A stretch of 5,076 bases of DNA from Pseudomonadales bacterium (GTDB lineage Bacteria > Pseudomonadota > Gammaproteobacteria > Pseudomonadales > Pseudohongiellaceae). A program made the translations under genes and the position numbers. The stretch lies in NCBI GenBank assembly GCA_031277435.1, contig JAITMI010000112.1, positions 1 through 5,076 of the forward strand, given 5' to 3'. The notes under the pieces were generated by a model. It had not been told where the DNA came from and ran no database searches. It was given only the letters and a program-made list of their open reading frames with translations. Shown piece after piece: positions 1-5,076 of this stretch (position 1 is its first letter; every line of letters starts with the position of its first letter).

Positions 1-183
1 GCTCTGCGCCTGAATCGGCGTGCAGAACTCGAAACCCAGTTCGTCGGTGGCGCGCAGTAATTCGACCGGCAGGTCAAAATCGTGAAAGCGTACCGTGGTG
101 CGCAGCGGCACGCGGCTTGGGTCGCGTTCAGGAACGCTTGGTATTTCCGCGTCTGGCGCGGGGGGATTTTGCGGGTCTTCCAT
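1..183 (-). CDS. rhlB: DEAD-box ATP-dependent RNA helicase, probably RhlB (N-terminal fragment)
   Basis: Only the first 61 codons are present; the gene leaves the window at its left edge, still open. The start is the ATG at 183-181, preceded by AGAGG at 197-193 with a 9-base spacing. Residues 1-29 are a Pro/Asp/Glu-rich, probably disordered lead. Next comes the pattern F-x-D-F-x-L-P at about 33-39, and then the Q motif of DEAD-box helicases, GFEFCTPIQAQS, at residues 50-61, with the adenine-sensing Gln at 58. The CTPIQ form of the Q motif and the short acidic lead fit RhlB, which in Escherichia coli unwinds RNA for the degradosome. RhlE and other DEAD-box paralogues cannot be fully excluded without the motor domains, all of which lie outside the window. 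The gene follows the lipoprotein gene by 24 bp on the same strand, so co-transcription is likely. Confidence 0.8.
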   Translation of the reverse strand, partial: MEDPQNPPAPDAEIPSVPERDPSRVPLRTTVRFHDFDLPVELLRATDELGFEFCTPIQAQS

Positions 184-188
184 TACAG

Positions 189-209
189 ATAGCCTCTATG
201 AATAGCCTC
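189..209 (-). repeat. 8-bp direct repeat spanning lipoprotein stop and rhlB ribosome binding site
   Basis: ATAGCCTC occurs at 189-196 and again at 202-209 on the plus strand, which is GAGGCTAT twice on the coding strand. The upstream copy overlaps the TGA stop of the lipoprotein gene (210-208). The downstream copy holds the AGAGG ribosome binding site of the helicase gene (197-193). Both copies therefore carry a GAGG core. The start-proximal one is 9 bases from the ATG and is the probable functional site. The pair may be a small local duplication or chance. Confidence 0.5.
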
Positions 210-513
210 AGCGGCGGCATTGATAAATAGCGAAAGTTTGTTCGCCATTTACTACAGCGGTGGTGGGAACGATGGTATCGCCGCGATCGGCGGCGCGGTT
301 GCGCGCCAGGGTGCGCAGTTCCTGCGCCACGGTTTGCGGGTCGCGATTGACCACTACTTTATTCACCACCGCCACCGTGACCGAACCCGCGGCGGTGCAA
401 TTGGCGACCTGGGAAGCCTCCATCACCGCCACGTTGTCACCGGCGGGGGTGATCTTGACGAAGGAACACGCGCTCAGCGCCAGGAGCGCCACGCTCAAGA
501 GAATGCTGCGCAT
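208..513 (-). CDS. small outer-membrane lipoprotein, DUF4156-like
   Basis: The predicted protein has 101 residues. Residues 1-15 form a short lipoprotein signal peptide: Arg at 2, a hydrophobic core, and a lipobox LSAC at 13-16, so Cys16 should be lipidated. Ser at the next position gives no inner-membrane retention signal, so outer-membrane sorting by Lol is expected. The mature part has a pattern I recognise from DUF4156 proteins: a K-x-T-P start at 20-23, a conserved Cys39 in the N-C-T context, an E-L-x-x-L-A-R-N-x-A-A-D stretch at about 65-76, a V-P motif near 82 and a C-terminal Y-x-C with Cys98. Cys39 and Cys98 could form a disulfide. The ATG at 513-511 was chosen because it places the signal peptide at the N-terminus; the same frame runs upstream to 654 but would overlap moeB and bury the signal. 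The family's molecular function is unknown. The gene lies 91 bp after moeB and 24 bp before the helicase gene. Confidence 0.8.
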   Translation of the reverse strand: MRSILLSVALLALSACSFVKITPAGDNVAVMEASQVANCTAAGSVTVAVVNKVVVNRDPQTVAQELRTLARNRAADRGDTIVPTTAVVNGEQTFAIYQCRR

Positions 514-527
514 AACGATTGTGGGTA

Positions 528-534
528 CTCCCTT
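528..534 (-). promoter_or_regulatory. candidate ribosome binding site of the lipoprotein gene, long spacing
   Basis: The coding strand reads AAGGGAG here. It is a good match to the 16S tail, but it ends 14 bases before the ATG at 513, which is longer than usual. No in-frame ATG, GTG or TTG lies at a better distance, so the start is kept. The 91-bp gap from 514 to 604 holds an A/T-rich stretch around 553-573 but no convincing promoter or hairpin terminator. Confidence 0.4.
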
Positions 535-604
535 TGGGTTGCTTGCGGTTGAATGAGTAAAAGTAAAAATCAACGGGCAATTCTTCCAGCGCAGCCAGCA
601 CAGG

Positions 605-1363
605 TCAATCACCACACACCGGGCAGGCGGAATTACGCCGCAGCCGCAGTTCACGAAATTGCAATTGCAACGCGTCGAAGAGCAGCAATTTGCCCACCAG
701 CGGGCTGCCCATGCCGCTGAGCAGCTTGATACATTCGAGCGCCTGCAAGCTGCCCAGCACGCCCACCAAGGGCGCTAATACGCCGTTGCGCGCGCAGCTT
801 TGGTCGAGTTCCTCCGTTTCGTCATACAGGCAGCGATAACAGGGCGAATCGGCGCGGCGCGGGTCGAATACGCTGAGCTGCCCTTCCAGGCGGATGGCGG
901 CGGCGGACACCAAAGGCACCTTGGCGGCGAAAGCGGCGGCGTTGAGATCGAAGCGGGTGGCGAAGTTGTCGCAGCAGTCGAGCGCGACATCGGCCTCGGC
1001 GACGTAGTCACGCAAACGCTCGCCTGCGAGCCGCTCGGGCACGATGTCCAAGCGCACATGCGGGTTGATGTCGCGCAAGAGTTGCGCCGCCGATGCCGCT
1101 TTGTTGACGCCGATACGGGCGCTGGTATGGGCGATCTGGCGCTGTAAATTGCTCAATTCCACGCCGTCGGCATCGGCCAATATCAAAGAGCCAACACCGG
1201 CGGCGGCGAGATAAATCGCGGCGGGGCAGCCGAGCCCGCCCAAGCCCACGATCAGCACCCGCGCGCGGCGCAGCGCTTCTTGCCCCGCCACGTCGAATTG
1301 CGGCAGCATCAGTTGCCGGCTGTAGCGCAATAATTCTTCGTCGCTCAAGAGCGCGTCGTTCAT
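605..1363 (-). CDS. moeB: HesA/MoeB/ThiF-family adenylyltransferase, probably molybdopterin-synthase adenylyltransferase MoeB
   Basis: At 252 residues the protein is close to E. coli MoeB. It should adenylate the C-terminal glycine of the sulfur carrier MoaD with ATP, in molybdenum cofactor synthesis in the cytoplasm. Visible motifs are the nucleotide-binding loop GLGGLGC at 40-46, the acidic pair D64/D66 followed by SNLQRQ at 71-76, Lys88, and DCCDNFATR at 129-137 containing the Mg/ATP-site Asp132. Two zinc-binding CxxC pairs lie at C175/C178 and C247/C250. Cys190, in a C-x(3)-GVLAPLVGVLGSLQ context, sits where the family's conserved Cys lies. There is no C-terminal rhodanese domain, unlike MoeZ/MOCS3 types. 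The start overlaps the prmC stop by 4 bp and has its own good ribosome binding site. ThiF (thiamine) is the main alternative: the GVLAPLVGVLGSLQALE stretch and the PCYRC motif favour MoeB, but no moaD or thiS lies in the window to settle it. Confidence 0.85.
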   Translation of the reverse strand: MNDALLSDEELLRYSRQLMLPQFDVAGQEALRRARVLIVGLGGLGCPAAIYLAAAGVGSLILADADGVELSNLQRQIAHTSARIGVNKAASAAQLLRDINPHVRLDIVPERLAGERLRDYVAEADVALDCCDNFATRFDLNAAAFAAKVPLVSAAAIRLEGQLSVFDPRRADSPCYRCLYDETEELDQSCARNGVLAPLVGVLGSLQALECIKLLSGMGSPLVGKLLLFDALQLQFRELRLRRNSACPVCGD

Positions 1364-2196
1364 GGATTTCCCTCTTTTCTACCCGCCGTCACCCGTTCGC
1401 GGTCGCCAGTATCGCGGTAAGTGCATACCTCAACAAAGGCATTAACACGCAACAAGTCGCGCACCGCCGCGCCCTGCTCCCAGCCGTGCTCCAAGAGCAG
1501 CCAGCCGCCCTCACGGAGATAATGTGGCGCATCCGTGGCAAGCTGGCGCAAATCGGCCAAGCCATTTTCCGCCGCTACCAGGGCGCTCAAGGGTTCATGG
1601 CACAGATCGCCCTGCCAAAGATGCGGATCATCCGCGGCGAGATAAGGCGGATTGGACGCAATCAATAAATAATCCCGTTCGCTGAGCGGTTCGCACCACG
1701 AGCCTTCACGCAAACTCAGATTTGGCAGCGCGGCGACGGCGAAATTACGCCGCGCCTGCGCGATGGCCGCCGCGCTCTGCTCCACCGCCACTACGCTCCA
1801 ATCAGGCCGCTCGCTCGCCAGCGCCAGCGCGATGGCGCCCGAGCCGGCGCCAAGATCGGCCACCCGGCCCGCTTGATTCGCGCCCAGTTGCAGCGCGATT
1901 TCTACCAATAGTTCCGTTTCGGGGCGTGGGATCAATACGCCGGGGGTGACTTCGAGTTCCCGGCTCCAAAATTCACGGCGTTCCAGAATATAGGCTACCG
2001 GCTCGCCGGCTTCACGCCGCGCGCACAAGGCGGCGAAATGCGCTGCTTGTTCTGGCGTGAGCGCTTGTTCTGGGTGCGAATACAAGCGGCTGCGCGGCGC
2101 GCCCAGCGCGGCGCACAATAAAAGTTGTGCATCGAGCGCGGCGCTATCGGCGACAAAACGCGCCTGAGCCTGGCGTAAGGCCTCGTGCAAGGTCAT
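1360..2196 (-). CDS. prmC: peptide chain release factor N5-glutamine methyltransferase
   Basis: PrmC (HemK) transfers a methyl group from S-adenosylmethionine to the side-chain amide of the GGQ glutamine in RF1 and RF2, which improves termination. The 278-residue length matches the family (E. coli 277). Residues 1-75 are the helical N-terminal domain that contacts the release factor. PRPETE at 90-95 is the family signature ahead of the Rossmann-like fold. The SAM-binding motif I is [11 protein letters not shown] at 114-124. The catalytic NPPY, which holds the substrate glutamine amide, is at 182-185. The C-terminal LEHGWEQG (235-242) and the D-x-G-x-x-E-R-V-T-x-G-R pattern (262-273) are typical. 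It starts in a 4-bp ATGA overlap with prfA, its substrate gene, and ends in the same way on moeB. There is no good ribosome binding site of its own, so translational coupling is likely. No key residue is missing. Confidence 0.96.
   Translation of the reverse strand: MTLHEALRQAQARFVADSAALDAQLLLCAALGAPRSRLYSHPEQALTPEQAAHFAALCARREAGEPVAYILERREFWSRELEVTPGVLIPRPETELLVEIALQLGANQAGRVADLGAGSGAIALALASERPDWSVVAVEQSAAAIAQARRNFAVAALPNLSLREGSWCEPLSERDYLLIASNPPYLAADDPHLWQGDLCHEPLSALVAAENGLADLRQLATDAPHYLREGGWLLLEHGWEQGAAVRDLLRVNAFVEVCTYRDTGDRERVTAGRKEGNP
1370..1375 (-). promoter_or_regulatory. ribosome binding site of moeB
   Basis: AGAGGG on the coding strand ends six bases before the ATG at 1363 and lies inside the 3' end of prmC. 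It is the clearest ribosome binding site in the hemA-moeB chain. It supports the chosen start and suggests that moeB can initiate partly independently of coupling to prmC. Confidence 0.65.
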
Positions 2197-3281
2197 CGCG
2201 CCGCGGCCAGTTCCGCCAACTGATCGGCTTGATATTCGGCCAATAGCGGCTGGATCAAATCGTCCAGATCGCCATTGAGAATATCCGCCAATTTGTACAG
2301 CGTGAGTTTGACGCGGTGGTCGGTGATGCGGCCATCGGGGTAGTTGTAAGTGCGGATTTTTTCGGAGCGATCGCCGGAACCCACCAGCAAACGCCGCGTG
2401 CTGCTTTCCTGCTCCATGCGCTCGCTATCGGCGGCGGCTTGCAGCTTGGCTTGCAACAGCGACATGGCGCGGGCGCGGTTCTTGTGCTGCGAGCGTTCGT
2501 CCTGGCATTCCACCACGATGCCGCTGGGCAAATGGGTAATGCGGATCGCTGAATCGGTTTTGTTGACGTGCTGCCCGCCAGCGCCGCTGGCGCGAAACGT
2601 ATCGATGCGCAATTCATTTTTGTTGAGTTCAATCGCCTCGCTTTCTTCCAATTCGGGCAAGATCGCCACGGTGCAGGCCGAGGTATGCACGCGGCCTTGC
2701 GCTTCGGTTTGCGGCACGCGCTGCACGCGATGCGCGCCGGATTCAAACTTGAGTTTGGCGTAAACGTCGTTACCTTCGATGCGGCTGATCAATTCTTTAT
2801 AGCCGCCATATTCGCCGCGGCGCTCACTGAGAATTTCCACCCGCCAGCCCTGCGCTTCGGCGTAGCGGCTGTACATTTTGAATAAATCGCCGGAAAAAAG
2901 CGCCGCTTCGTCACCGCCGGTACCAGCGCGAATTTCGAGAAATACGTTGCACGCATCATGCGGATCGCGCGGCAACAGCAGTGTTTGCAGTTCTTCGTCC
3001 AAGCGTTCCAATTGCGCGTGGCAATGGTGGATTTCTTCTTCCGCCATGCCGCGCAGTTCCGGGTCGGCTTCCTTGCGCAGCGCTTCGGCGCCGGCGAGCG
3101 CGCGCAAGGCCGCTTGTTTGGCGCGATAACAGCGCACTACATCTTCAAGCTCGGCATATTCCTTGGAATAGGCGCGGAATTTGTCTTGCTCCGCGATCAC
3201 CTCGGCTTCGCTCAAGAGGCGTTCGAGCTCCTCATAGCGTTCCAATAAGGTTTGCAGCTTGACGTCGAGAGTGGGATTCAT
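2193..3281 (-). CDS. prfA: peptide chain release factor 1 (RF1)
   Basis: RF1 reads UAA and UAG stop codons in the ribosomal A site and triggers hydrolysis of peptidyl-tRNA. The 362 residues match the usual length (E. coli 360). Residues 1 to about 105 are the charged helical domain 1. [14 protein letters not shown] at 116-129 is the class I factor signature. The stop-codon recognition region follows, with HRVQRVP at 184-190 leading into the PxT tripeptide, here P190-Q191-T192, then HTSACTVA at 199-206. The peptidyl-transferase loop GAGGQHVNK covers 233-241, with the GGQ at 235-237; Gln237 is the residue methylated by PrmC, encoded next door. The PxT tripeptide, rather than RF2's SPF, identifies RF1, and there is no RF2-type programmed frameshift. 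The ATG overlaps the hemA stop by 4 bp, without a strong ribosome binding site of its own. Confidence 0.97.
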   Translation of the reverse strand: MNPTLDVKLQTLLERYEELERLLSEAEVIAEQDKFRAYSKEYAELEDVVRCYRAKQAALRALAGAEALRKEADPELRGMAEEEIHHCHAQLERLDEELQTLLLPRDPHDACNVFLEIRAGTGGDEAALFSGDLFKMYSRYAEAQGWRVEILSERRGEYGGYKELISRIEGNDVYAKLKFESGAHRVQRVPQTEAQGRVHTSACTVAILPELEESEAIELNKNELRIDTFRASGAGGQHVNKTDSAIRITHLPSGIVVECQDERSQHKNRARAMSLLQAKLQAAADSERMEQESSTRRLLVGSGDRSEKIRTYNYPDGRITDHRVKLTLYKLADILNGDLDDLIQPLLAEYQADQLAELAAAR

Positions 3282-4603
3282 AGACCGCCAGTCCGGGGCG
3301 CGGGTGGCTCTTGTGGCGCGGTGCGTGGCGCTTCGTTGCTGGCTTCGAGTTCAAATAATTGCTCGGCCAGATGGATCAATTCGGGGTGGCCGTCGGCGCT
3401 GGCTTTTTTCAGTTGCACGCTGGGCGAGTGAATCAATTTATTGGTGAGCAGACGCGCCAACTCCTTCACCACCGCCGCCGGTTCCTGGCCGCGTTCGAGC
3501 GACTTGAGCGCTTTTTCCACTTCAGAATCGCGCACCTGTTCGGCTTTTTCGCGGAAACTGCGCAGCGTGGAAACAATGCCCAGCCCGCGCTGTTTACGCA
3601 TGAACGCCGCCACGCCGTTGTCGATAATCAGCTCCGCCTCGCGCGCCGCGTCCTGGCGGTTGCGCAGGTTGCTGTCGATCACTTCGCGCAGATCATCGAC
3701 GGTGTAGAGATAGACATCGTCGAGTTCCGCCACCTCGGGTTCAATGTCGCGCGGCACGGCCAAATCCACCATGAAGATGGGGCGATGCCGCCGCGCCCTC
3801 AGCGCGCTTTCCACCGCGCCTTTGCCCAGAATCGGCAATTGGCTGGCGGTGGAGGACACCACGATGTCGGTGTGTTCGAGTTCCTTTGGAATGTCGGCCA
3901 ACAGCACTTCGCGCACGCCGTATTTGTGCTTGAGTTCCTGCGCGTGGGTGAGCGTGCGGTTGGCCACCACGATGTCGTGCAGCCCGGCTTGCTTGAGATG
4001 CTGTACCACGAGTTCAATGGTGCGCCCAGCGCCGATCATCAGCGCGCTGGCTTGATGAATGTCGCTGAAAATCTGCTGCGCCAGCGTCACCGCCGCGAAG
4101 GCCACCGACACCGGGCTCTCGCCGATCGCGGTTTCGGTGCGCACCTGCTTGGCTACCGCGAACACGTCCTCGAACACGCGATTGAGCTGCGTGCCCAGCG
4201 TGGCCGCCTGCTGCGCCACGGCATAGGCGGATTTCATCTGCCCCAGAATCTGCGGCTCGCCCAGCACCATCGAATCAAGCCCGCTGGCGACGCGCATCAA
4301 ATGCCGCACCGCCTCGTCATCCTGATGGGTGTATGTGACGGCTTCAAGCGCGGGCGGCGCCAGCTCGTGATAGCGGCACAGCCAGGCCAAGACACGCCGC
4401 TCCACCTCATCCGCCGCCAGTTCGGCCTTGCGCGGCTGACAATAAAGTTCGGTGCGATTGCAGGTAGACAAAATCGCCGCCTCGGCCATGCCCGCCTCGT
4501 TGCAGATACTCCGCAAGGCGTCCTGCATCAGCTCCGGCGCGAATGCCACCTTCTCGCGCAGTTCGACCGGCGCCGTGTTGTGATTGATGCCTAGCACCAG
4601 CAT
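3278..4603 (-). CDS. hemA: glutamyl-tRNA reductase
   Basis: This enzyme reduces Glu-tRNA(Glu) with NADPH to glutamate-1-semialdehyde, the first committed step of C5-pathway 5-aminolevulinate and haem synthesis. The 441 residues are slightly longer than E. coli HemA (418). The N-terminal catalytic domain opens with [16 protein letters not shown] and carries the nucleophile Cys48 in STCNRTE (46-52). His93 (YTHQDD) and the signature [17 protein letters not shown] (107-122... starting at 106) follow. The NADPH domain has GAGRTIEL at 191-198, where the fourth residue is Arg, while E. coli has Glu; ANRT at 214-217; SSTAS at 250-254; and [12 protein letters not shown] at 280-291. The C-terminal part is the helical dimerisation domain, ending in a Pro/Ala-rich tail from about 421. 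The ATG at 4603 gives the family's usual N-terminus, although no clear ribosome binding site precedes it. It is the first gene of the operon. In enteric bacteria HemA abundance is controlled by haem-dependent proteolysis; nothing here shows whether that holds. Confidence 0.97.
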   Translation of the reverse strand: MLVLGINHNTAPVELREKVAFAPELMQDALRSICNEAGMAEAAILSTCNRTELYCQPRKAELAADEVERRVLAWLCRYHELAPPALEAVTYTHQDDEAVRHLMRVASGLDSMVLGEPQILGQMKSAYAVAQQAATLGTQLNRVFEDVFAVAKQVRTETAIGESPVSVAFAAVTLAQQIFSDIHQASALMIGAGRTIELVVQHLKQAGLHDIVVANRTLTHAQELKHKYGVREVLLADIPKELEHTDIVVSSTASQLPILGKGAVESALRARRHRPIFMVDLAVPRDIEPEVAELDDVYLYTVDDLREVIDSNLRNRQDAAREAELIIDNGVAAFMRKQRGLGIVSTLRSFREKAEQVRDSEVEKALKSLERGQEPAAVVKELARLLTNKLIHSPSVQLKKASADGHPELIHLAEQLFELEASNEAPRTAPQEPPAPRTGGL

Positions 4604-4633
4604 GAAAGGCTAGCCCGCGGAAAAAAGGGGGTT

Positions 4634-4639
4634 ATTTTA
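4634..4639 (-). promoter_or_regulatory. candidate -10 element for the hemA operon
   Basis: The coding strand reads TAAAAT, five of six bases matching the sigma70 -10 consensus. It lies 30 bases upstream of the hemA ATG, which would give a leader of about two dozen bases containing CCCCCTTTTTT. No good -35 hexamer sits 16-18 bases upstream: the best-spaced hexamer is GGCGCT. Transcription would therefore need an activator, or the true promoter is elsewhere. A TTGACT on the minus strand at 4708-4703 is too far away for this -10. Confidence 0.35.
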
Positions 4640-4674
4640 CTGGTATTGGCGGGTGGAGCGCCACGGCGGTGATA

Positions 4675-4709
4675 TTTGACACTGTCTGCGCTTAGAGGAT
4701 AGAGTCAAA
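4675..4709. repeat. imperfect inverted repeat in the divergent intergenic region
   Basis: TTTGACACT at 4675-4683 is mirrored by AGAGTCAAA at 4701-4709, with 8 of 9 bases matching across a 17-base spacer. The left arm contains the plus-strand -35 TTGACA and the right arm overlaps the proposed -10. Each arm presents a TTGAC hexamer outward on its own strand. This placement could be a dimeric regulator's operator, or a by-product of back-to-back -35 elements. No regulator family is recognised from the half-site. Confidence 0.4.
4676..4705 (+). promoter_or_regulatory. candidate sigma70-type promoter for the exported-protein gene
   Basis: TTGACA at 4676-4681 is a perfect -35 hexamer. TAGAGT at 4700-4705, 18 bases downstream, matches the -10 consensus at four of six positions. 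Transcription would start near 4712 and give a leader of roughly 115 bases before the ATG at 4829. The perfect -35 is the strong part of the case, while the -10 and spacing are only fair. No better-scoring pair was seen between 4720 and 4810. Confidence 0.5.
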
Positions 4710-4711
4710 AC

Positions 4712-4741
4712 GGTACTGCATAGTGCCGCTTGTGTAGTACC
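4712..4741 (+). other. hairpin-forming leader with two alternative 3' arms
   Basis: GGTACT at 4712-4717 can pair with AGTGCC at 4722-4727 (six pairs, one G-U, loop GCAT). It can also pair perfectly with AGTACC at 4736-4741 across an 18-base loop. The two pairings exclude each other. A small GCC-TAAT-GGC hairpin follows at 4745-4754. The structures begin almost exactly where transcription from the proposed promoter would start. No run of T follows, so this is not an intrinsic terminator. I do not recognise a known riboswitch class. Confidence 0.35.
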
Positions 4742-4816
4742 ACAGCCTAATGGCCGTGAGGAACGCAAGCAGCCTTCCAGACATAACATACTGTTTTTAA
4801 AGGGATTTATCATGGC

Positions 4817-4821
4817 AGGAG
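4817..4821 (+). promoter_or_regulatory. ribosome binding site of the exported-protein gene
   Basis: AGGAG (extended to AGGAGAA, 4817-4823) lies seven bases before the ATG at 4829. It is a strong, well-spaced match and fixes that start rather than the ATG at 4812, whose frame closes after six codons. Confidence 0.75.
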
Positions 4822-4828
4822 AACTATC

Positions 4829-5076
4829 ATGAAAACGTTTTATTTGGCTTTTGGCTTCGCCATAACCTCGTTAACTACCGGGATTGCCTTGGCCGATACT
4901 GAAAACGCACAGTTAAGCGTTGAAGATGGCGTTTACTTATTGAAAGTGCCCCTGGCGAACATTCCGGGCAAGCCAGGCGCTTTTCAAGAAGGTTTGTTTG
5001 AGGCAGCCGATCCGGCCAACCCGCAGGATTGGCGGCTCGTGTATGTTGAGGAAGGCACCGCTCTCTCGTCATGGGA
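4829..5076 (+). CDS. exported protein of unknown function (N-terminal part, runs off the window)
   Basis: The frame is open for 82 codons from the ATG at 4829 to the right edge, so the C-terminus is missing. Residues 1-22 look like a Sec signal peptide: Lys2, a hydrophobic core from about 4 to 20 and an ALA cleavage site at 20-22. The mature protein would begin DTENAQ, in the periplasm or outside the cell. It contains no early Cys, so it is not a lipoprotein. The visible mature part (23-82) is acidic with short beta-prone stretches such as VYLLKVPL (36-43) and WRLVYVEEG (68-76), separated by a Gly/Pro-rich stretch. No catalytic or family motif is recognised, and it does not resemble LolB, a frequent divergent neighbour of hemA. 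Its first codons use more A/T-rich synonyms (TTT, TTG, TTA, AAA) than the hemA operon. The strong ribosome binding site and clear signal peptide make it a credible gene despite the missing end. Confidence 0.75.
   Translation, partial: MKTFYLAFGFAITSLTTGIALADTENAQLSVEDGVYLLKVPLANIPGKPGAFQEGLFEAADPANPQDWRLVYVEEGTALSSW

Noticed and set aside
220..556. Two plus-strand frames opposite the lipoprotein gene.
   Set aside because: They have no ribosome binding site or recognisable motif. The opposite strand carries a convincing lipoprotein signal and family pattern.
514..654. Upstream extension of the lipoprotein frame to an ATG at 654.
   Set aside because: It would overlap moeB by about 50 bases and bury the signal peptide and lipobox inside the protein.
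2255..2746. A second minus-strand frame of 163 codons inside prfA.
   Set aside because: It is an out-of-frame shadow of prfA, rich in Ala, Arg, Cys, Ser and Pro, with the conserved RF1 sequence in the other frame.
3359..4594. Long open frame of 411 codons on the plus strand.
   Set aside because: It lies wholly antisense to hemA. The translation is rich in His, Arg and Gly with no domain, as expected for a shadow of a GC-rich gene.
4619..4630. CCCCCTTTTTT on the minus strand as a terminator.
   Set aside because: No stem precedes the T run on that strand, and it lies just upstream of the hemA start rather than after a gene.
4653..4664. GTGG-AGCG-CCAC small palindrome upstream of hemA.
   Set aside because: Four-base arms are expected by chance in GC-rich DNA; no known operator is recognised.
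4741..4780. Resemblance of GAACGCAAGC and the nearby CACAG to the core of cyclic-di-GMP-I (GEMM) riboswitches.
   Set aside because: The order and the upstream conserved GCAAACC-type segment are missing and the stems do not fit, so the likeness is too short to support.
4875..5072. A minus-strand frame of 65 codons near the right edge.
   Set aside because: It lies antisense to the exported-protein gene, which has a signal peptide and ribosome binding site.

Overview
The window looks like chromosomal housekeeping DNA from a GC-rich proteobacterium, most likely a gammaproteobacterium. The evidence is the gene order hemA-prfA-prmC-moeB, a small outer-membrane lipoprotein that resembles the DUF4156 family, and an RhlB-type DEAD-box helicase. 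The genus cannot be named from the sequence. Nothing suggests a plasmid, phage, insertion sequence or CRISPR array. No tRNA or rRNA gene was recognised.

Layout, right to left along the minus strand. hemA (4603-3278) encodes glutamyl-tRNA reductase. prfA (3281-2193) encodes peptide chain release factor 1. prmC (2196-1360) encodes the methyltransferase that modifies the GGQ glutamine of release factors. moeB (1363-605) encodes a ubiquitin-like-protein adenylyltransferase. These four genes are joined by three identical 4-bp ATGA stop/start overlaps, so they almost certainly form one translationally coupled operon. After a 91-bp gap comes a 101-residue lipoprotein gene (513-208). After a further 24 bp comes the start of an RNA helicase gene, probably rhlB, whose first 61 codons run off the left edge (183-1).

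Right end. A 225-bp divergent intergenic region (4604-4828) separates hemA from a plus-strand gene (4829 to beyond 5076) for an exported protein of unknown function. This region holds a good plus-strand sigma70-like promoter (TTGACA at 4676) that lies inside an imperfect inverted repeat. It also holds a leader that can form alternative hairpins, a six-codon upstream reading frame and a clear ribosome binding site. The commonly seen hemA neighbour lolB is not recognisable here.

How the genes work together. PrmC methylates the glutamine of the PrfA GGQ motif, so enzyme and substrate are neighbours and are made in coupled fashion. HemA makes the first committed precursor of haem from Glu-tRNA, which links the operon loosely to translation. 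MoeB supplies an activated sulfur-carrier step for molybdenum cofactor synthesis. The functions of the lipoprotein and of the divergent exported protein are unknown. The most interesting part of an otherwise ordinary window is the divergent intergenic region and the unidentified exported gene behind it. No undescribed multi-gene system is visible.
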